Below are positions 31,748 to 42,064 of a DNA stretch of 64,000 nucleotides, piece by piece. Position 1 is the stretch's first letter; the number at the start of each line of letters is the position of its first letter. This DNA comes from an uncultured Actinomycetes bacterium (lineage in GTDB: Bacteria > Actinomycetota > Thermoleophilia > Miltoncostaeales > Miltoncostaeaceae). Location of the stretch: contig CAITWD010000036.1 of assembly GCA_903896045.1 (NCBI GenBank), forward strand, positions 42,871 to 106,870. Direction: 5' to 3'. The translations under genes and the position numbers were made by a program. The notes beneath the pieces were generated by a model. The model had not been told where the DNA came from, searched no databases, and saw only the letters and a list, made by a program, of their open reading frames with translations.

Positions 31748-31879
31748 ACATACTCCGGTGCCGATTCACGAACAGATGCAGCAGTGCGGATCACGGTAGC
31801 AATGCGGCCGGAATGCCGATAGCGAGTCTGGTGAAGATTCGGTTCAGAATGACGACCGATCGACAAAAAAGGGGAGTGA

Positions 31880-32890
31880 TTACTGCTCGTGCGCGGGGGC
31901 CCGCGCCATCAAATCCCTCATACATTCAGCAACTGGCTTCCCGCCAACTGCCGCAGCAACCTGGGTACTGATAGGGAGCTCGACCTCGACTGCGTCGGCA
32001 AGCGCCAAGAGCCATTCGACGCTCCAAATTCCCTCGGCAACCTGACCAATCGAGGCTTCCGCCTCCGCACCCGTCATGCCGTTGGCAATCAACTCCCCCA
32101 CCCGTCGATTGCGTGAATGTCCGCTCGTGCAGGTTCCCACCAAATCGCCCATACCCGCGAGACCGCGAAATGTTGCATCAGTTGCCCCGTATGCACGCCC
32201 CAACCGGGTCATCTCGGCTAACCCACGGGTAATCAGACTCGCCTTTGCGTTGTCACCAAAGCCAAGTCCGTCCGACATTCCCGCGGCAATCGCAATCACA
32301 TTTTTTGCTGCTGCACACAGCTCAACCCCAACCAGATCATCGTTGAGATAGACACGAAAGTCCGGACCGTTCAGTAACCCCTGTAATCTCTGACCGAGTT
32401 CGCGATCACCGGCAACCACGGCTGCGGTGGGCTGGTGCTCAGCAACCTCTTCGGCGTGATTTGGCCCCGAGAGCACCGCAAATGGGACATCGGTTCCGAG
32501 TGCCGCACCCCAGAGCTCCGAAAGGCGCCCACCGCGACGGGTATCAAGACCCTTGGTCAGCGACAGGACCGATGTTCCTTCAGAGATTGCCCCGGCGACG
32601 TGCTCAGCCATATCGGCAACCACCCTGCTTGGGATCGCGAGCGCCAGCAAATCAACCCCTGCAAGTGCCCCAAAATCCCCCACATGCGTGATCTCAATCT
32701 CCTCGGAGATATGAATCCCCGGTAGGTAATTGGGATTCGCGCGATCCCTGGCGATTCGATCAGCATCCTCAACGGTGCGACACACCAGGCGCACCGCGGC
32801 CTCGTGACGACCGCACAGCAACGCAAATGCTGTTCCCCAGGAACCGCCGCCCAGCACTGCCACCGTGCGAATTGGTGGAGCCACCATCAT
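31880..32890 (-). CDS. gpsA: NAD(P)H-dependent glycerol-3-phosphate dehydrogenase
   Basis: VLGGGSWGTAFALLCGR; LSGPNHAEEVAE; GLGFGDNAKASLITRGLAEM. Confidence 0.96.
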   Translation of the reverse strand: MMVAPPIRTVAVLGGGSWGTAFALLCGRHEAAVRLVCRTVEDADRIARDRANPNYLPGIHISEEIEITHVGDFGALAGVDLLALAIPSRVVADMAEHVAGAISEGTSVLSLTKGLDTRRGGRLSELWGAALGTDVPFAVLSGPNHAEEVAEHQPTAAVVAGDRELGQRLQGLLNGPDFRVYLNDDLVGVELCAAAKNVIAIAAGMSDGLGFGDNAKASLITRGLAEMTRLGRAYGATDATFRGLAGMGDLVGTCTSGHSRNRRVGELIANGMTGAEAEASIGQVAEGIWSVEWLLALADAVEVELPISTQVAAAVGGKPVAECMRDLMARAPAHEQ

Positions 32891-34266
32891 CCCCCTCGGT
32901 CGCGTACCTGAAGGATAATGGGAATCCCGTCGAGATCGAACCTGCGTCGAATCTGGTTTTCGAGCCAGAACCCGTAATCGCGAGTAATCAGTGAACGATC
33001 ATTGACATCCAGACGCAAGGTCGGTGGCGATGAATCAATTTGCACCAGATACCGCAGAGAGAGACGGCGCTTGCCGTTTCGCGGACCAGGGCGGGCGTCA
33101 GCCAGCTCACGCAGCACGGTATTGAGCTGATGGGTCGTGATGCGGGAACGCCGACGCTCATAGAGGCGCAATGCTGCGGGCACCAGGCGATGGAGTCCCT
33201 CACCGGTCGCAGCCGAACAGATCTCCACCATGGGACGCTGGCGAGACTTCGCACGCAATTCGCCCGTAATGGCATCGAGTTCGGGTTGCGACAAATCCCA
33301 TTTATTCATCACTAAGAGCGTCGCGCATCGCGCGCGCGCCGCCGAATCCACCGCACGCAGGTCCGCATCGGTCAGCCCTTCGGTGGCATCACAGACCACC
33401 AATGCCACATCACTGCGCTCAGCGGCTTGGATGGCGCGAATTTGGCTGTAGTGCTCGATATCGTCACGCATCCGATTGCGCTTACGCAACCCGGCAGTGT
33501 CGGTCAGGACCATCCGCTGACCGTTGTATTCGAACATCGTGTCGATCGGGTCACGCGTCGTTCCAGGACGGTCGTGCACGATCACGCGGTTCTCACCGAG
33601 GATCGCATTCAAAATCGAGCTCTTGCCGACATTCGGTCGACCCATGATGCACAGCGCCGGCACACCCTCTTGGCGCGGCAGGATGATCTCGGGCTCAGGC
33701 AGCGCCGCAACGACGGTATCGAGCAAATCGCCGGTGCCAAGTCCATGCTGTGCCGAGATTGGTACCACCTCACCAAGCCCCAATCCCCACAGCCCTTGGG
33801 CCAAGAGTTCGGTCTCGCGGCGCTCGCACTTATTGGCGATCACAATGATCGGGACGCGCACCGTGCGCAGATAATCGGCAACTTCAAGGTCGCCCGAGGT
33901 CGGTGCGGTGGTTGCATCCACCACAAAGAGGACGAGATCGGCTTCTTGAATCGCGTAGCGCGCCTGCGCGGTGACCTGACGACCGATCGGGGTCGGGTCA
34001 TCTGCATCGATGCCACCGGTGTCAATGATCTGAAATTGTCGCCCGCCCCACTCGGCACCCGATTGGCGACGATCGCGCGTGACCCCAGGAACTGGATCAA
34101 TCACCGCATCGCGACGGCCAGTCAAGCGATTAAAGAGGGTCGACTTTCCGACGTTCGGGTACCCGACCACCGCAACAATGGGCTGATTTGTGTCAAGGGA
34201 CGGCGCCGTTGGATTGCGGACGCGCTTTCCCGGGACGCGATGTTCGCGCTCAGGTGTATCACTCAT
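32887..34266 (-). CDS. der: Ribosome biogenesis GTPase Der (EngA)
   Basis: Two GTPase domains: GYPNVGKSTLFNRLTG and GRPNVGKSSILNAILG; C-terminal KH-like domain. Confidence 0.97.
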   Translation of the reverse strand: MSDTPEREHRVPGKRVRNPTAPSLDTNQPIVAVVGYPNVGKSTLFNRLTGRRDAVIDPVPGVTRDRRQSGAEWGGRQFQIIDTGGIDADDPTPIGRQVTAQARYAIQEADLVLFVVDATTAPTSGDLEVADYLRTVRVPIIVIANKCERRETELLAQGLWGLGLGEVVPISAQHGLGTGDLLDTVVAALPEPEIILPRQEGVPALCIMGRPNVGKSSILNAILGENRVIVHDRPGTTRDPIDTMFEYNGQRMVLTDTAGLRKRNRMRDDIEHYSQIRAIQAAERSDVALVVCDATEGLTDADLRAVDSAARARCATLLVMNKWDLSQPELDAITGELRAKSRQRPMVEICSAATGEGLHRLVPAALRLYERRRSRITTHQLNTVLRELADARPGPRNGKRRLSLRYLVQIDSSPPTLRLDVNDRSLITRDYGFWLENQIRRRFDLDGIPIILQVRDRGG

Positions 34267-34910
34267 GCAGACACCACGTTGCGCCGCTGGCGATCGCGCT
34301 CAAGCAACGCCGCAATGGCGCCCATCATGCGATCTGCTGCGATCTGGCTGCGCTCTGCGCGAGAACCCGTCGTGATGTCTGACAAGTCCAATCGTCCTCC
34401 GATAGTGATGGACGCCGGACCGAACCGACGGTTTGATCCTGAAATGGCAACGGGAATCACCTGGACGTCATCGGCTAAGCCGAATGCCCCTGCCCCAGGC
34501 ATCGCAGGTCCTAATTCACCATTGCGGTACCTCGTGCCTTCAGGAAACATCAATAATGCCTCTCCGCGGCCGAGGATATCGCGTGCCGCGCGAATCGCTT
34601 CACGGTCGACCCCGCCCCGTTCAACGGGAAACGCACCCCCTGCGCGGAAGACCTTTGCAGCAATTGGGTTCGCAAACAACTCCCGCTTGGCCATAAAGAA
34701 CATGCGTCTGCGCGGCGCGATGACGAATCCGATCATCGGGGGATCCCACATCGAGATGTGGTTGGCAACAAAGAGGACCGCTCCTGAGGGGGGAATATTT
34801 TCGGTGCCGCGACAGCGCAGGCGAAAACCCAGCCAAAAAACCGGCGCCAAAAGGACGCGCGCAAGATTGCGCACCGCCATGTTCATTGACACCTCGGGTT
34901 GCGTACTCAT
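34263..34910 (-). CDS. plsC: 1-acyl-sn-glycerol-3-phosphate acyltransferase
   Basis: VANHISMWDPPMIGF (NHxxxxD-type) and FPEGTRYRNGEL motifs. Confidence 0.9.
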   Translation of the reverse strand: MSTQPEVSMNMAVRNLARVLLAPVFWLGFRLRCRGTENIPPSGAVLFVANHISMWDPPMIGFVIAPRRRMFFMAKRELFANPIAAKVFRAGGAFPVERGGVDREAIRAARDILGRGEALLMFPEGTRYRNGELGPAMPGAGAFGLADDVQVIPVAISGSNRRFGPASITIGGRLDLSDITTGSRAERSQIAADRMMGAIAALLERDRQRRNVVSA

Positions 34911-35572
34911 CAGACACCCACCTCGCGTGCCCAGCCAGCAATTGTTGCCACAACCTCATTAATTGGCTGATCTGATGTGTCAAGGTGGCGCGCATCATCG
35001 GCGGCGCGCAATGGACTCGCATTACGGGTGATATCGAGATGGTCTCGTTGTTCAATCGCTGCGCGCACCTCATCAATGTTGGCGGCAACCCCAGCAGCAT
35101 TGAGCTCTACGCAACGACGACGCGCTCTCTCACGCGCGGACGCAGATAAAAACACCTTCAATTCAGCCGATGGGCAGACCGTTGTGCCAATATCGCGCCC
35201 ATCACAGACCCATGACCCTCCGCCAAGCACACGACGCTGCGCACCGGTGATGATCTCCCGAATTTCGGGGTGTGCGGCAACCAGTGACACATGGGCGGTG
35301 ACCTCGGTTGAGCGGATCTGTTGATCAACCTCACGCCCATCCATCGTGATCACGATGCCACCAGGGCGCGGATGAAAATCCAAGGTATGCGCGGCGAGTC
35401 CTGCGACAAGCGCCGCCTGATCCTCGCAATCGACGCCATGTGTCAATGCCAAAAGTGCCACCGCCCGATACATCGCACCAGTATCGAGATAGCCCATCGA
35501 CAATTGATCGGCAAGCATGCGCGCAACAGTGCTTTTTCCGGCACCCGCCGGACCGTCGATGGCGATAATCAC
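34910..35572 (-). CDS. cmk: Cytidylate kinase
   Basis: IIAIDGPAGAGKSTVARMLADQLSMGYLDTGAMYRAVAL; VCDGRDIGTTVCPSAELKVFLSAS. Confidence 0.96.
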   Translation of the reverse strand: MIIAIDGPAGAGKSTVARMLADQLSMGYLDTGAMYRAVALLALTHGVDCEDQAALVAGLAAHTLDFHPRPGGIVITMDGREVDQQIRSTEVTAHVSLVAAHPEIREIITGAQRRVLGGGSWVCDGRDIGTTVCPSAELKVFLSASARERARRRCVELNAAGVAANIDEVRAAIEQRDHLDITRNASPLRAADDARHLDTSDQPINEVVATIAGWAREVGV

Positions 35573-36870
35573 ACTCCGCCGCCGAGGGCGCGAAGGTCAC
35601 TGACAAACCCCGGATAGGAGACGGCGGCTGCTTCAAACCCCTCAATATGCACGCCATCTCGACTTGCAAGGCCGGCAATCGCGCCGAGCATCGCAAACCG
35701 GTGGTCATGACCGGCATCGATCCGACCGCCCGGCAGTTCCCCACTCCCCGTGACCGAAAACCCATCGGGGTGTTCTTGGGCATCCACGCCCATCGCGCGT
35801 AATGCGCGCACCACGGCGGCGATCCGATCGCTTTCTTTGACGCGCAACTCCTGGGCACCCCGGACAGTCGTGGTGCCGTTCGCAAATGCCCCCAAAAGGC
35901 CCACCAACGGCAACTCATCAATCATCGCCGGAACCTCATCAGGGGCCACTTCAGTGGCAATAAGCTCATCGGCGCGACGGACAATGAGATCACCACACGG
36001 CTCACCCGCAATATCAGCAGATCGCGCAATCTTGACGCCGGCACCCATGCGTTGCATCACCTCGAGCAATCCAGTGCGCAAGGGATTTAAGTTCACCCCA
36101 GTCAGGCGTACCTCAGGATCACCCAACAACGCGCCCGCAACAAGATGAAATGCCGCTGACGAAAAATCGCCTGGAACCATGAGATCGGGAAGTGACAGCC
36201 CGGCGACGGGGCCAACAATCCCCACCGCGCCATTGTCATAACGCACATCAACCCCAGCGGCGGCGAGCATTCGTTCGGTGTGATCGCGGGATTGCACCGG
36301 TTCTGACACCCAAGTCTCCCCATCGGCAAACAGCCCTGCGAGTAAAATCGCGCTCTTGACCTGCGCGCTGGCGACTTCCAGGTCATGACGCATTCCGCGC
36401 AATGGCACGCCACCAGAGATCACCAGCGGCGGGAGCCCGCCTGGCGAGGTAAAAATGGCGGCGCCCATCCGGCGCAACGGGGTCGCAACCCGTCCCATAG
36501 GCCGACGACGCAAGGAATCGTCTCCATCGAGGATCACGTGATCCGCAGATGAGCCCACCAGCAAACCCGGCAAAAGGCGCATCAAGGTCCCAGCATTCAT
36601 GCAGTCGATCCCCGCCCGTGGAGTGAGGCCACGCAGGCCACGCCCATGAATCACCACCCGGCCACCAAGATGTCCTTCCACCTGCACGCCACACGCCTCA
36701 ATTGCGCTTAAGGTCGCCCCGGTATCGGCAGAGTCCAAGGGGTTGTCGATCGTGACCACCCGGTCGGAGACCGCGCCAAACAGCAGCGCACGATGGGTGA
36801 TGGATTTGTCTGTGGGGACCGCAAGTACGCCCGCAAGTCGGGCGACCGGATCGATGCGAAGTGTGGTCAT
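35569..36870 (-). CDS. aroA: 3-phosphoshikimate 1-carboxyvinyltransferase
   Basis: PTDKSITHRALLFGAVSD; NAGTLMRLLPGLL; ELRVKESDRIAAV. Confidence 0.96.
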   Translation of the reverse strand: MTTLRIDPVARLAGVLAVPTDKSITHRALLFGAVSDRVVTIDNPLDSADTGATLSAIEACGVQVEGHLGGRVVIHGRGLRGLTPRAGIDCMNAGTLMRLLPGLLVGSSADHVILDGDDSLRRRPMGRVATPLRRMGAAIFTSPGGLPPLVISGGVPLRGMRHDLEVASAQVKSAILLAGLFADGETWVSEPVQSRDHTERMLAAAGVDVRYDNGAVGIVGPVAGLSLPDLMVPGDFSSAAFHLVAGALLGDPEVRLTGVNLNPLRTGLLEVMQRMGAGVKIARSADIAGEPCGDLIVRRADELIATEVAPDEVPAMIDELPLVGLLGAFANGTTTVRGAQELRVKESDRIAAVVRALRAMGVDAQEHPDGFSVTGSGELPGGRIDAGHDHRFAMLGAIAGLASRDGVHIEGFEAAAVSYPGFVSDLRALGGGV

Positions 36871-36889
36871 CGCCCCGAGATTATCCGAC

Positions 36890-37600
36890 TCACGAGACTT
36901 CGCCCGAATCAGCACCGAGTGCAACCGGTCCAGCAAACAGCTCAGGGCCATGCACACGTAGCCACACGCGCTCATCTGAGTAGGTCGGCCAATGTCCGCC
37001 GACGCAGTCCCAAAACCGCGCAGAATGGTCCATGTGGATCAGATGCACCAATTCGTGCACGACCACATATTCACCAATCCTTGGCGGCGCCATCATCAGC
37101 CGCCAATTCAACGAAATCGTTGCATTGGCGGATGCGCTCCCCCATCGGGATCGCTGTCCTCGTACCACAAGACGGGATGGCGTCACCCCGATGCGCGGCG
37201 CCCACCGCTCGAGGTACTCCTGAAAATATGGACGCGCGGCGCGTCGATACCACTGCTCAATCTGCGGCAGGATCGGATCATTGGCGCGCACTGCCACCGC
37301 ATCTTTGGACACATATCGCGTACCCGAGCGACCCTCGACGATCGTGACTGATCCATCAAGAAAAGGGATTCGGTCCCCCACGCGCAGATCGGCTGCGACG
37401 CATGCTCGCTCGCGAAGAAGCGCATCCTCGATCCAGTTCAGGTGCTCATCGATGCACCGTCGAATCTCCGACACCGGTACCCGCACGGGGGCAGTGACGT
37501 GAATACGGCCCTCCCGCACCCGCAACGTAATGCGACGCGCGCGCGCATGGCGCCGAATACGACAGCCGACCACAACCGATCCAATGACAACCTCGTGCAC
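36890..37600 (-). CDS. YgjP/SprT-like metallopeptidase (DUF45)
   Basis: RSRWGSASANATISLNWRLMMAPPRIGEYVVVHELVHLIHMDHSARFW; GTG start at 37600 chosen to avoid the upstream gene. Confidence 0.82.
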   Translation of the reverse strand: MHEVVIGSVVVGCRIRRHARARRITLRVREGRIHVTAPVRVPVSEIRRCIDEHLNWIEDALLRERACVAADLRVGDRIPFLDGSVTIVEGRSGTRYVSKDAVAVRANDPILPQIEQWYRRAARPYFQEYLERWAPRIGVTPSRLVVRGQRSRWGSASANATISLNWRLMMAPPRIGEYVVVHELVHLIHMDHSARFWDCVGGHWPTYSDERVWLRVHGPELFAGPVALGADSGEVS

Positions 37601-37631
37601 CCCGACAATATGGCGGGCCGACCGGAGGTCC

Positions 37632-38576
37632 TTACTGGTCGAGTTTGCCAATCGAACGTGCAACCTCGAGCGCAATGGACTCTGCCTCTTCCATGCGTTG
37701 CACCTGTACCCCGAAGACGTGAGTATCGGTTTGCCAGACAACGGTCACAAATGCATTGCGCCCACGCACGACGCCTGGATACCCCGCGATGTCGGTCGGA
37801 CGCGACAGCGCGCCCCCGGGATCAGGGCTTGCCAGTGGGGCAAGCGTTTGTCGCACGAGTACCCGCTGACTGTCCTCTCCGGTCCAGGTCACGATAACCG
37901 CCAGCGGCCCAAAGGGATACGAGAGATCGGGTTCAATCCGCGGGCGCGATTGGGTGAAGCCATAGGGCACCCATTCAGGCAAGAGAATTGGGTACCCGAC
38001 CTCGAGTTCTGCAATGAGGAGGTCGTCCATCCAGCGGCCATGACCAATTCCCGCCGCCATACCGTGCCCAGAGCCCAATCGGCCGCTCACCTGGGGGCCC
38101 GAGGTATCGAGTTCCGCCATCCCCGAGCGATCGAGACGACCAACCGGCTCTTCTCCTGGCCCGATGGCGTCGGCGCAGACGACAACATCAGTTGCGGTCA
38201 CCCGTGTCACCACGAGACCCTCCGGGCCGATCACGTCCGCATCAATCACTGATTCATCGACGCCCAGCACCTGAATCGCATGGGCTTCAGGTGCGACTCG
38301 CCCCACAAACAGCTGATCGACAGCTGCGCTGCCATCCATCAGTCGCACCAGCGCGCCAATCACGGGACGCCAGCGACTGGGCACTCCTGGGGGGCACGCG
38401 ACCTTGGCTTTAATCTCGCCACGTGATGGATCTACCCACGCAACCCTGACGCGTACCGGGTCACCGACGACGGATACCGCGACCCACCATTCACCCGCCT
38501 CGGGCGGAAGCGCAAAATCTATTTCGTGCCCCAGAATCTCGGCACATCGTTGTCGCTCGTCGCTCATTACCCCCAA
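37632..38576 (-). CDS. Hypothetical protein, C-terminus vaguely DUF4367-like
   Basis: Long good-composition ORF in an otherwise empty interval; IAGYPGVVRGRNAFVTVVWQTDTHVFGVQVQRMEEAESIALEVARSI. Confidence 0.6.
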   Translation of the reverse strand: MGVMSDERQRCAEILGHEIDFALPPEAGEWWVAVSVVGDPVRVRVAWVDPSRGEIKAKVACPPGVPSRWRPVIGALVRLMDGSAAVDQLFVGRVAPEAHAIQVLGVDESVIDADVIGPEGLVVTRVTATDVVVCADAIGPGEEPVGRLDRSGMAELDTSGPQVSGRLGSGHGMAAGIGHGRWMDDLLIAELEVGYPILLPEWVPYGFTQSRPRIEPDLSYPFGPLAVIVTWTGEDSQRVLVRQTLAPLASPDPGGALSRPTDIAGYPGVVRGRNAFVTVVWQTDTHVFGVQVQRMEEAESIALEVARSIGKLDQ

Positions 38577-38975
38577 TCATTACGCAGCTGAGCAGAAAAT
38601 GCGGCGTATGGCTCGACCAGACGACGCACCGAGCGTGCGCGCAACGCGCAGGTGACGGCCGCTCGGGGGGGACAAGTCCGGTTGGATATTCACCCCTCAC
38701 CACGAAGTACGAGCCGCGAATAGTGCCGGCCAGTTTGGACTTCTGTCGTGCGAATTTGACGGAGTTGAGCTCTTCAGGTATCCCCATGCCTTCTGAGAGC
38801 GTGACGCCGACGGCACGTTTTGGCCTGAGACCATCGGGGGCGTAGAGCACGTTTATGGAGAGTCCGCTCTCGTAAAAACACATAGGTCCAGCGAATATTT
38901 TCCTCCTCGAAACGCCGTAATGCAACGCAATTGATCGCACATCCAACTGGTGAATCGACTAGCGTGGACGCCACT

Positions 38976-39842
38976 ATGCGACCCGAAACAACGAATGCGC
39001 CGACCTCATTTGTGGTTCAGAGACCAGATGTGCGTCTCGAGGGCGACTACACAGGATCGGGCGCATCCATTCTGCTCCTACACGGCCTGACCGCAACTCG
39101 TCGCTATGTCCTCCACGGCTCGCAGACGCTTGCACGCGATGGTCATACACTCATCAGTTACGACGCACGCGGACATGGCGAATCACGCCCCGCGACGGAG
39201 CCCGACGCCTACACATATGACCTGTTGGCAGATGACGCGATTGGGGTCTGCGATCACCTCGAGGTCGGTCAGGTCGTTGTGATCGGCCAATCCATGGGTG
39301 CAGCAACGGCGATCAATATCGCTCTGCGCTATCCAGAACGTGTGCGAGCGCTCGCGATCATCACTCCTGCACATTTAGGGGCGCCAAGCACAAATCTGGC
39401 ACATTGGGATGCGCTCTCCCAAGGGCTTTTGACAGGTGGCGTCGACGGTTTTCTCGCAGCCTACGGCACCCCTCAGGTCCCGGAGCGGATGCGTGAAACC
39501 GTGCGCACCGTGATGCGTCAACGCCTCGAACGTCATCGCTACCCAGACGGAGTTGCAGCAGCGCTGCATGCGATTCCTCGATCGGTGGCATTCAACGGAC
39601 TCGATGCCCTCAGCGCGATCGGTGTCCCCACACTTATCATCGGTAGTCGGGATGAATTCGATCCCGATCATCCACTCGTGGTCGCCGAGGACTACGCAAT
39701 GCGTATTCATGGATCCCATCTGGTGGTCGATCCACCGGGACAGAGTCCGCTTGCCTGGCGTGGTGGAAGCCTGTCGCGCGTCGTGAGCGCGTTCCTGGCA
39801 ACCCCAGGCCAACACCCCGAATTGGTAGTTCCGGGGTCTTAG
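38976..39842 (+). CDS. Alpha/beta hydrolase
   Basis: ILLLHGLTATRRYV, GQSMGAATA nucleophile elbow, GSRDEFDPDHP. Confidence 0.9.
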   Translation: MRPETTNAPTSFVVQRPDVRLEGDYTGSGASILLLHGLTATRRYVLHGSQTLARDGHTLISYDARGHGESRPATEPDAYTYDLLADDAIGVCDHLEVGQVVVIGQSMGAATAINIALRYPERVRALAIITPAHLGAPSTNLAHWDALSQGLLTGGVDGFLAAYGTPQVPERMRETVRTVMRQRLERHRYPDGVAAALHAIPRSVAFNGLDALSAIGVPTLIIGSRDEFDPDHPLVVAEDYAMRIHGSHLVVDPPGQSPLAWRGGSLSRVVSAFLATPGQHPELVVPGS

Positions 39843-40948
39843 AGCACCCGGGCATGGGCGACAAGCCCGATTGCGCGAATGCACTCAACCGCTGAGTTCG
39901 CGGTCGCGGCGCCATCAACGCACACCACAAATTCACCCACACCACCCGGCGGTCCGGGGCGCAACACGAGGTCGGCAATATTGATGTGGCCATGGCCGAG
40001 GGCAGTGGTGATCTGCGAGACCGCGCCCGGCTGATCTGGGATTGCGACGGTGATCTCCCAGGTCTCCCCATCGGATGCGCCGGCGAGCCGCTGTGTGCGC
40101 AGTCGGCGGCGTCCTTCCGCCGCTGCTGCGACGATCTCGATCAAAGCCTGTCGGTCATCTGCCTGCAGTGCCTCTTCGACTTCAACGAGGCGTTGACGGT
40201 ACTGCGCGAGTGCGTCACCTACCGCGCTGGCATTCGCCCGCAAAATGTCGGCCCACAATGGAGGGTTTGCACCCGCAACACGGGTCAGATCATCAAATGA
40301 TGGGCCCGCAGAACGCAATGCCTCTCGCCCGCTCGGCGCTGTTGCCGCCGCCTGATTCACCAGCGCTGCGGCGAGTACATGGGGCACGTGGCTGACGAGT
40401 GCCATGAGTTGGTCATGCACATCCGCATCGATTGCCACCGGAGTTGCGCCGGTTGCGGCAATCACGGAATACACACGTTGGTAGAGATCGGGTCGTGATT
40501 CAGCGGTGGGAGTCAAAAACCACGTCGCGCCACCGAACATATCGGCACGCGCCGCGCCGACCCCTGACTGCTCGCCGCCACAGACCGGATGGCCACCAAT
40601 GAATCGGGTCCGCTCCTCAACCGTGAGCGCCGCGATCACTGAATGCTTGACCGATCCCAGATCCGACACCACGCACTCAGATGGCGCCACGGCAAGCACG
40701 TCTCGCACGACATCGACAATGGTCCCCAGCGGCGGCGCAACAAAGACACACGTCGCACCAGCGACTGCGTCAGCCAACGTGTCAACATTCCGGGTGATGG
40801 CCCCGATTTCGCGCGCGGTGTCACGCGTCGTGGGATCTGGATCAAATCCCACCACATCGGCGACTCCGGCAGCGCGGAGCGCCAGCCCCAAGGAACCGCC
40901 CATGAGTCCAATCCCCACAATGGCTATTGGGCCGGGGATCGAACGCAT
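39839..40948 (-). CDS. tyrA: Prephenate dehydrogenase with C-terminal ACT domain
   Basis: IVGIGLMGGSLGLALRAAG; GGHPVCGGEQSGVGAARADMF; ITVAIPDQPGAVSQITTALG. Confidence 0.93.
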   Translation of the reverse strand: MRSIPGPIAIVGIGLMGGSLGLALRAAGVADVVGFDPDPTTRDTAREIGAITRNVDTLADAVAGATCVFVAPPLGTIVDVVRDVLAVAPSECVVSDLGSVKHSVIAALTVEERTRFIGGHPVCGGEQSGVGAARADMFGGATWFLTPTAESRPDLYQRVYSVIAATGATPVAIDADVHDQLMALVSHVPHVLAAALVNQAAATAPSGREALRSAGPSFDDLTRVAGANPPLWADILRANASAVGDALAQYRQRLVEVEEALQADDRQALIEIVAAAAEGRRRLRTQRLAGASDGETWEITVAIPDQPGAVSQITTALGHGHINIADLVLRPGPPGGVGEFVVCVDGAATANSAVECIRAIGLVAHARVL

Positions 40949-40964
40949 GCGCGAATGTACGGAC

Positions 40965-42011
40965 TTAGGCGCCGACAGCGGCAGGTGCAGATCCAGCGAT
41001 AACCTTGCCCATCACATCGATGCAGCGCTTGACATCGGCAACCCACGCGGCAAACCCATCGGCGTAGAGCGCCTGAGGGCCGTCACACAATGCCGTCTCA
41101 GGAGTCGGGTGCACCTCAACGATGAGCCCGTCTGCGCCCGCGACAACTGCGGCGCGTGCCATTGGCAGGATCCAGTCACGCTTGCCGGCAGCGTGCGACG
41201 GGTCGACGATGACGGGCAGCCCTGACAGCGACTTGACGACAGGCACTGCCGAGATGTCGAGCGTTGAGCGGTAGGCGGTTTCAAAGGTGCGAATCCCGCG
41301 CTCGCACAGCACGATCCGGTCATTGCCTTCACGGGCAATGTATTCCGCCGACAACAACCACTCTTCAATGGTTGCCGATAGGCCGCGCTTGAGCAGCACC
41401 GCAACACCGGTCTTGCCAATTTCTTTGAGCAGATCGAAGTTCTGCATGTTGCGCGCGCCGATTTGAATCATGTCGGCGACCTCAACCACATCTTCGATCT
41501 GACGGACATCCATCACCTCGGTGACAATTGGAAGCCCCGTGCGTTCACGTGCCTCGCCCAGAATCTCCAATGCCTCGCGACCAAGGCCCTGGAAGCTGTA
41601 CGGCGAGCTGCGCGGCTTGTACGCACCACCGCGAAGCATCGACACTCCAGCGTCGCGCACGACATCGGCGGTCATCAGCGTCTGCTCACGAGACTCCACC
41701 GTGCATGGGCCGGCGATGAGTCCGAAGTTGTTCCCACCAATCTTGCGGCCGGCGATCTCGATCACGGCGTCCGGACCCCGGAAGTCACGCGACACCAACT
41801 TGTATGGCTTCAGAATCGGGACGACCCGCTCGACGCCCGGCTCACCCTCGAGCTGCATGCTCGCGACCAACTCGCGGTCATCTCCGATCGCACCAATCAC
41901 CGTGACAAACTCGCCACGCGATGGCTGTGCCAATGCGCCGGCTTGTTCAATCCGGTTGATGACGTGGGCGATTTCGGCTTCGGTCGCCCCCTCTTTCATC
42001 ACGATCATCAT
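40965..42011 (-). CDS. aroF: 3-deoxy-7-phosphoheptulonate synthase with N-terminal ferredoxin-like domain
   Basis: GLIAGPCTVESREQ; RGGAYKPRSSPYSFQGLG; VDPSHAAGKRDW. Confidence 0.96.
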   Translation of the reverse strand: MMIVMKEGATEAEIAHVINRIEQAGALAQPSRGEFVTVIGAIGDDRELVASMQLEGEPGVERVVPILKPYKLVSRDFRGPDAVIEIAGRKIGGNNFGLIAGPCTVESREQTLMTADVVRDAGVSMLRGGAYKPRSSPYSFQGLGREALEILGEARERTGLPIVTEVMDVRQIEDVVEVADMIQIGARNMQNFDLLKEIGKTGVAVLLKRGLSATIEEWLLSAEYIAREGNDRIVLCERGIRTFETAYRSTLDISAVPVVKSLSGLPVIVDPSHAAGKRDWILPMARAAVVAGADGLIVEVHPTPETALCDGPQALYADGFAAWVADVKRCIDVMGKVIAGSAPAAVGA

Positions 42012-42064
42012 GGTGCAGCGTGTCCTTTGTTCTTGCGACGTATGTCGATGACGAGCTTTCGCAA

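Noticed and set aside
33427-34962. 511-aa plus-strand ORF
   Set aside because: Antisense shadow of der and plsC
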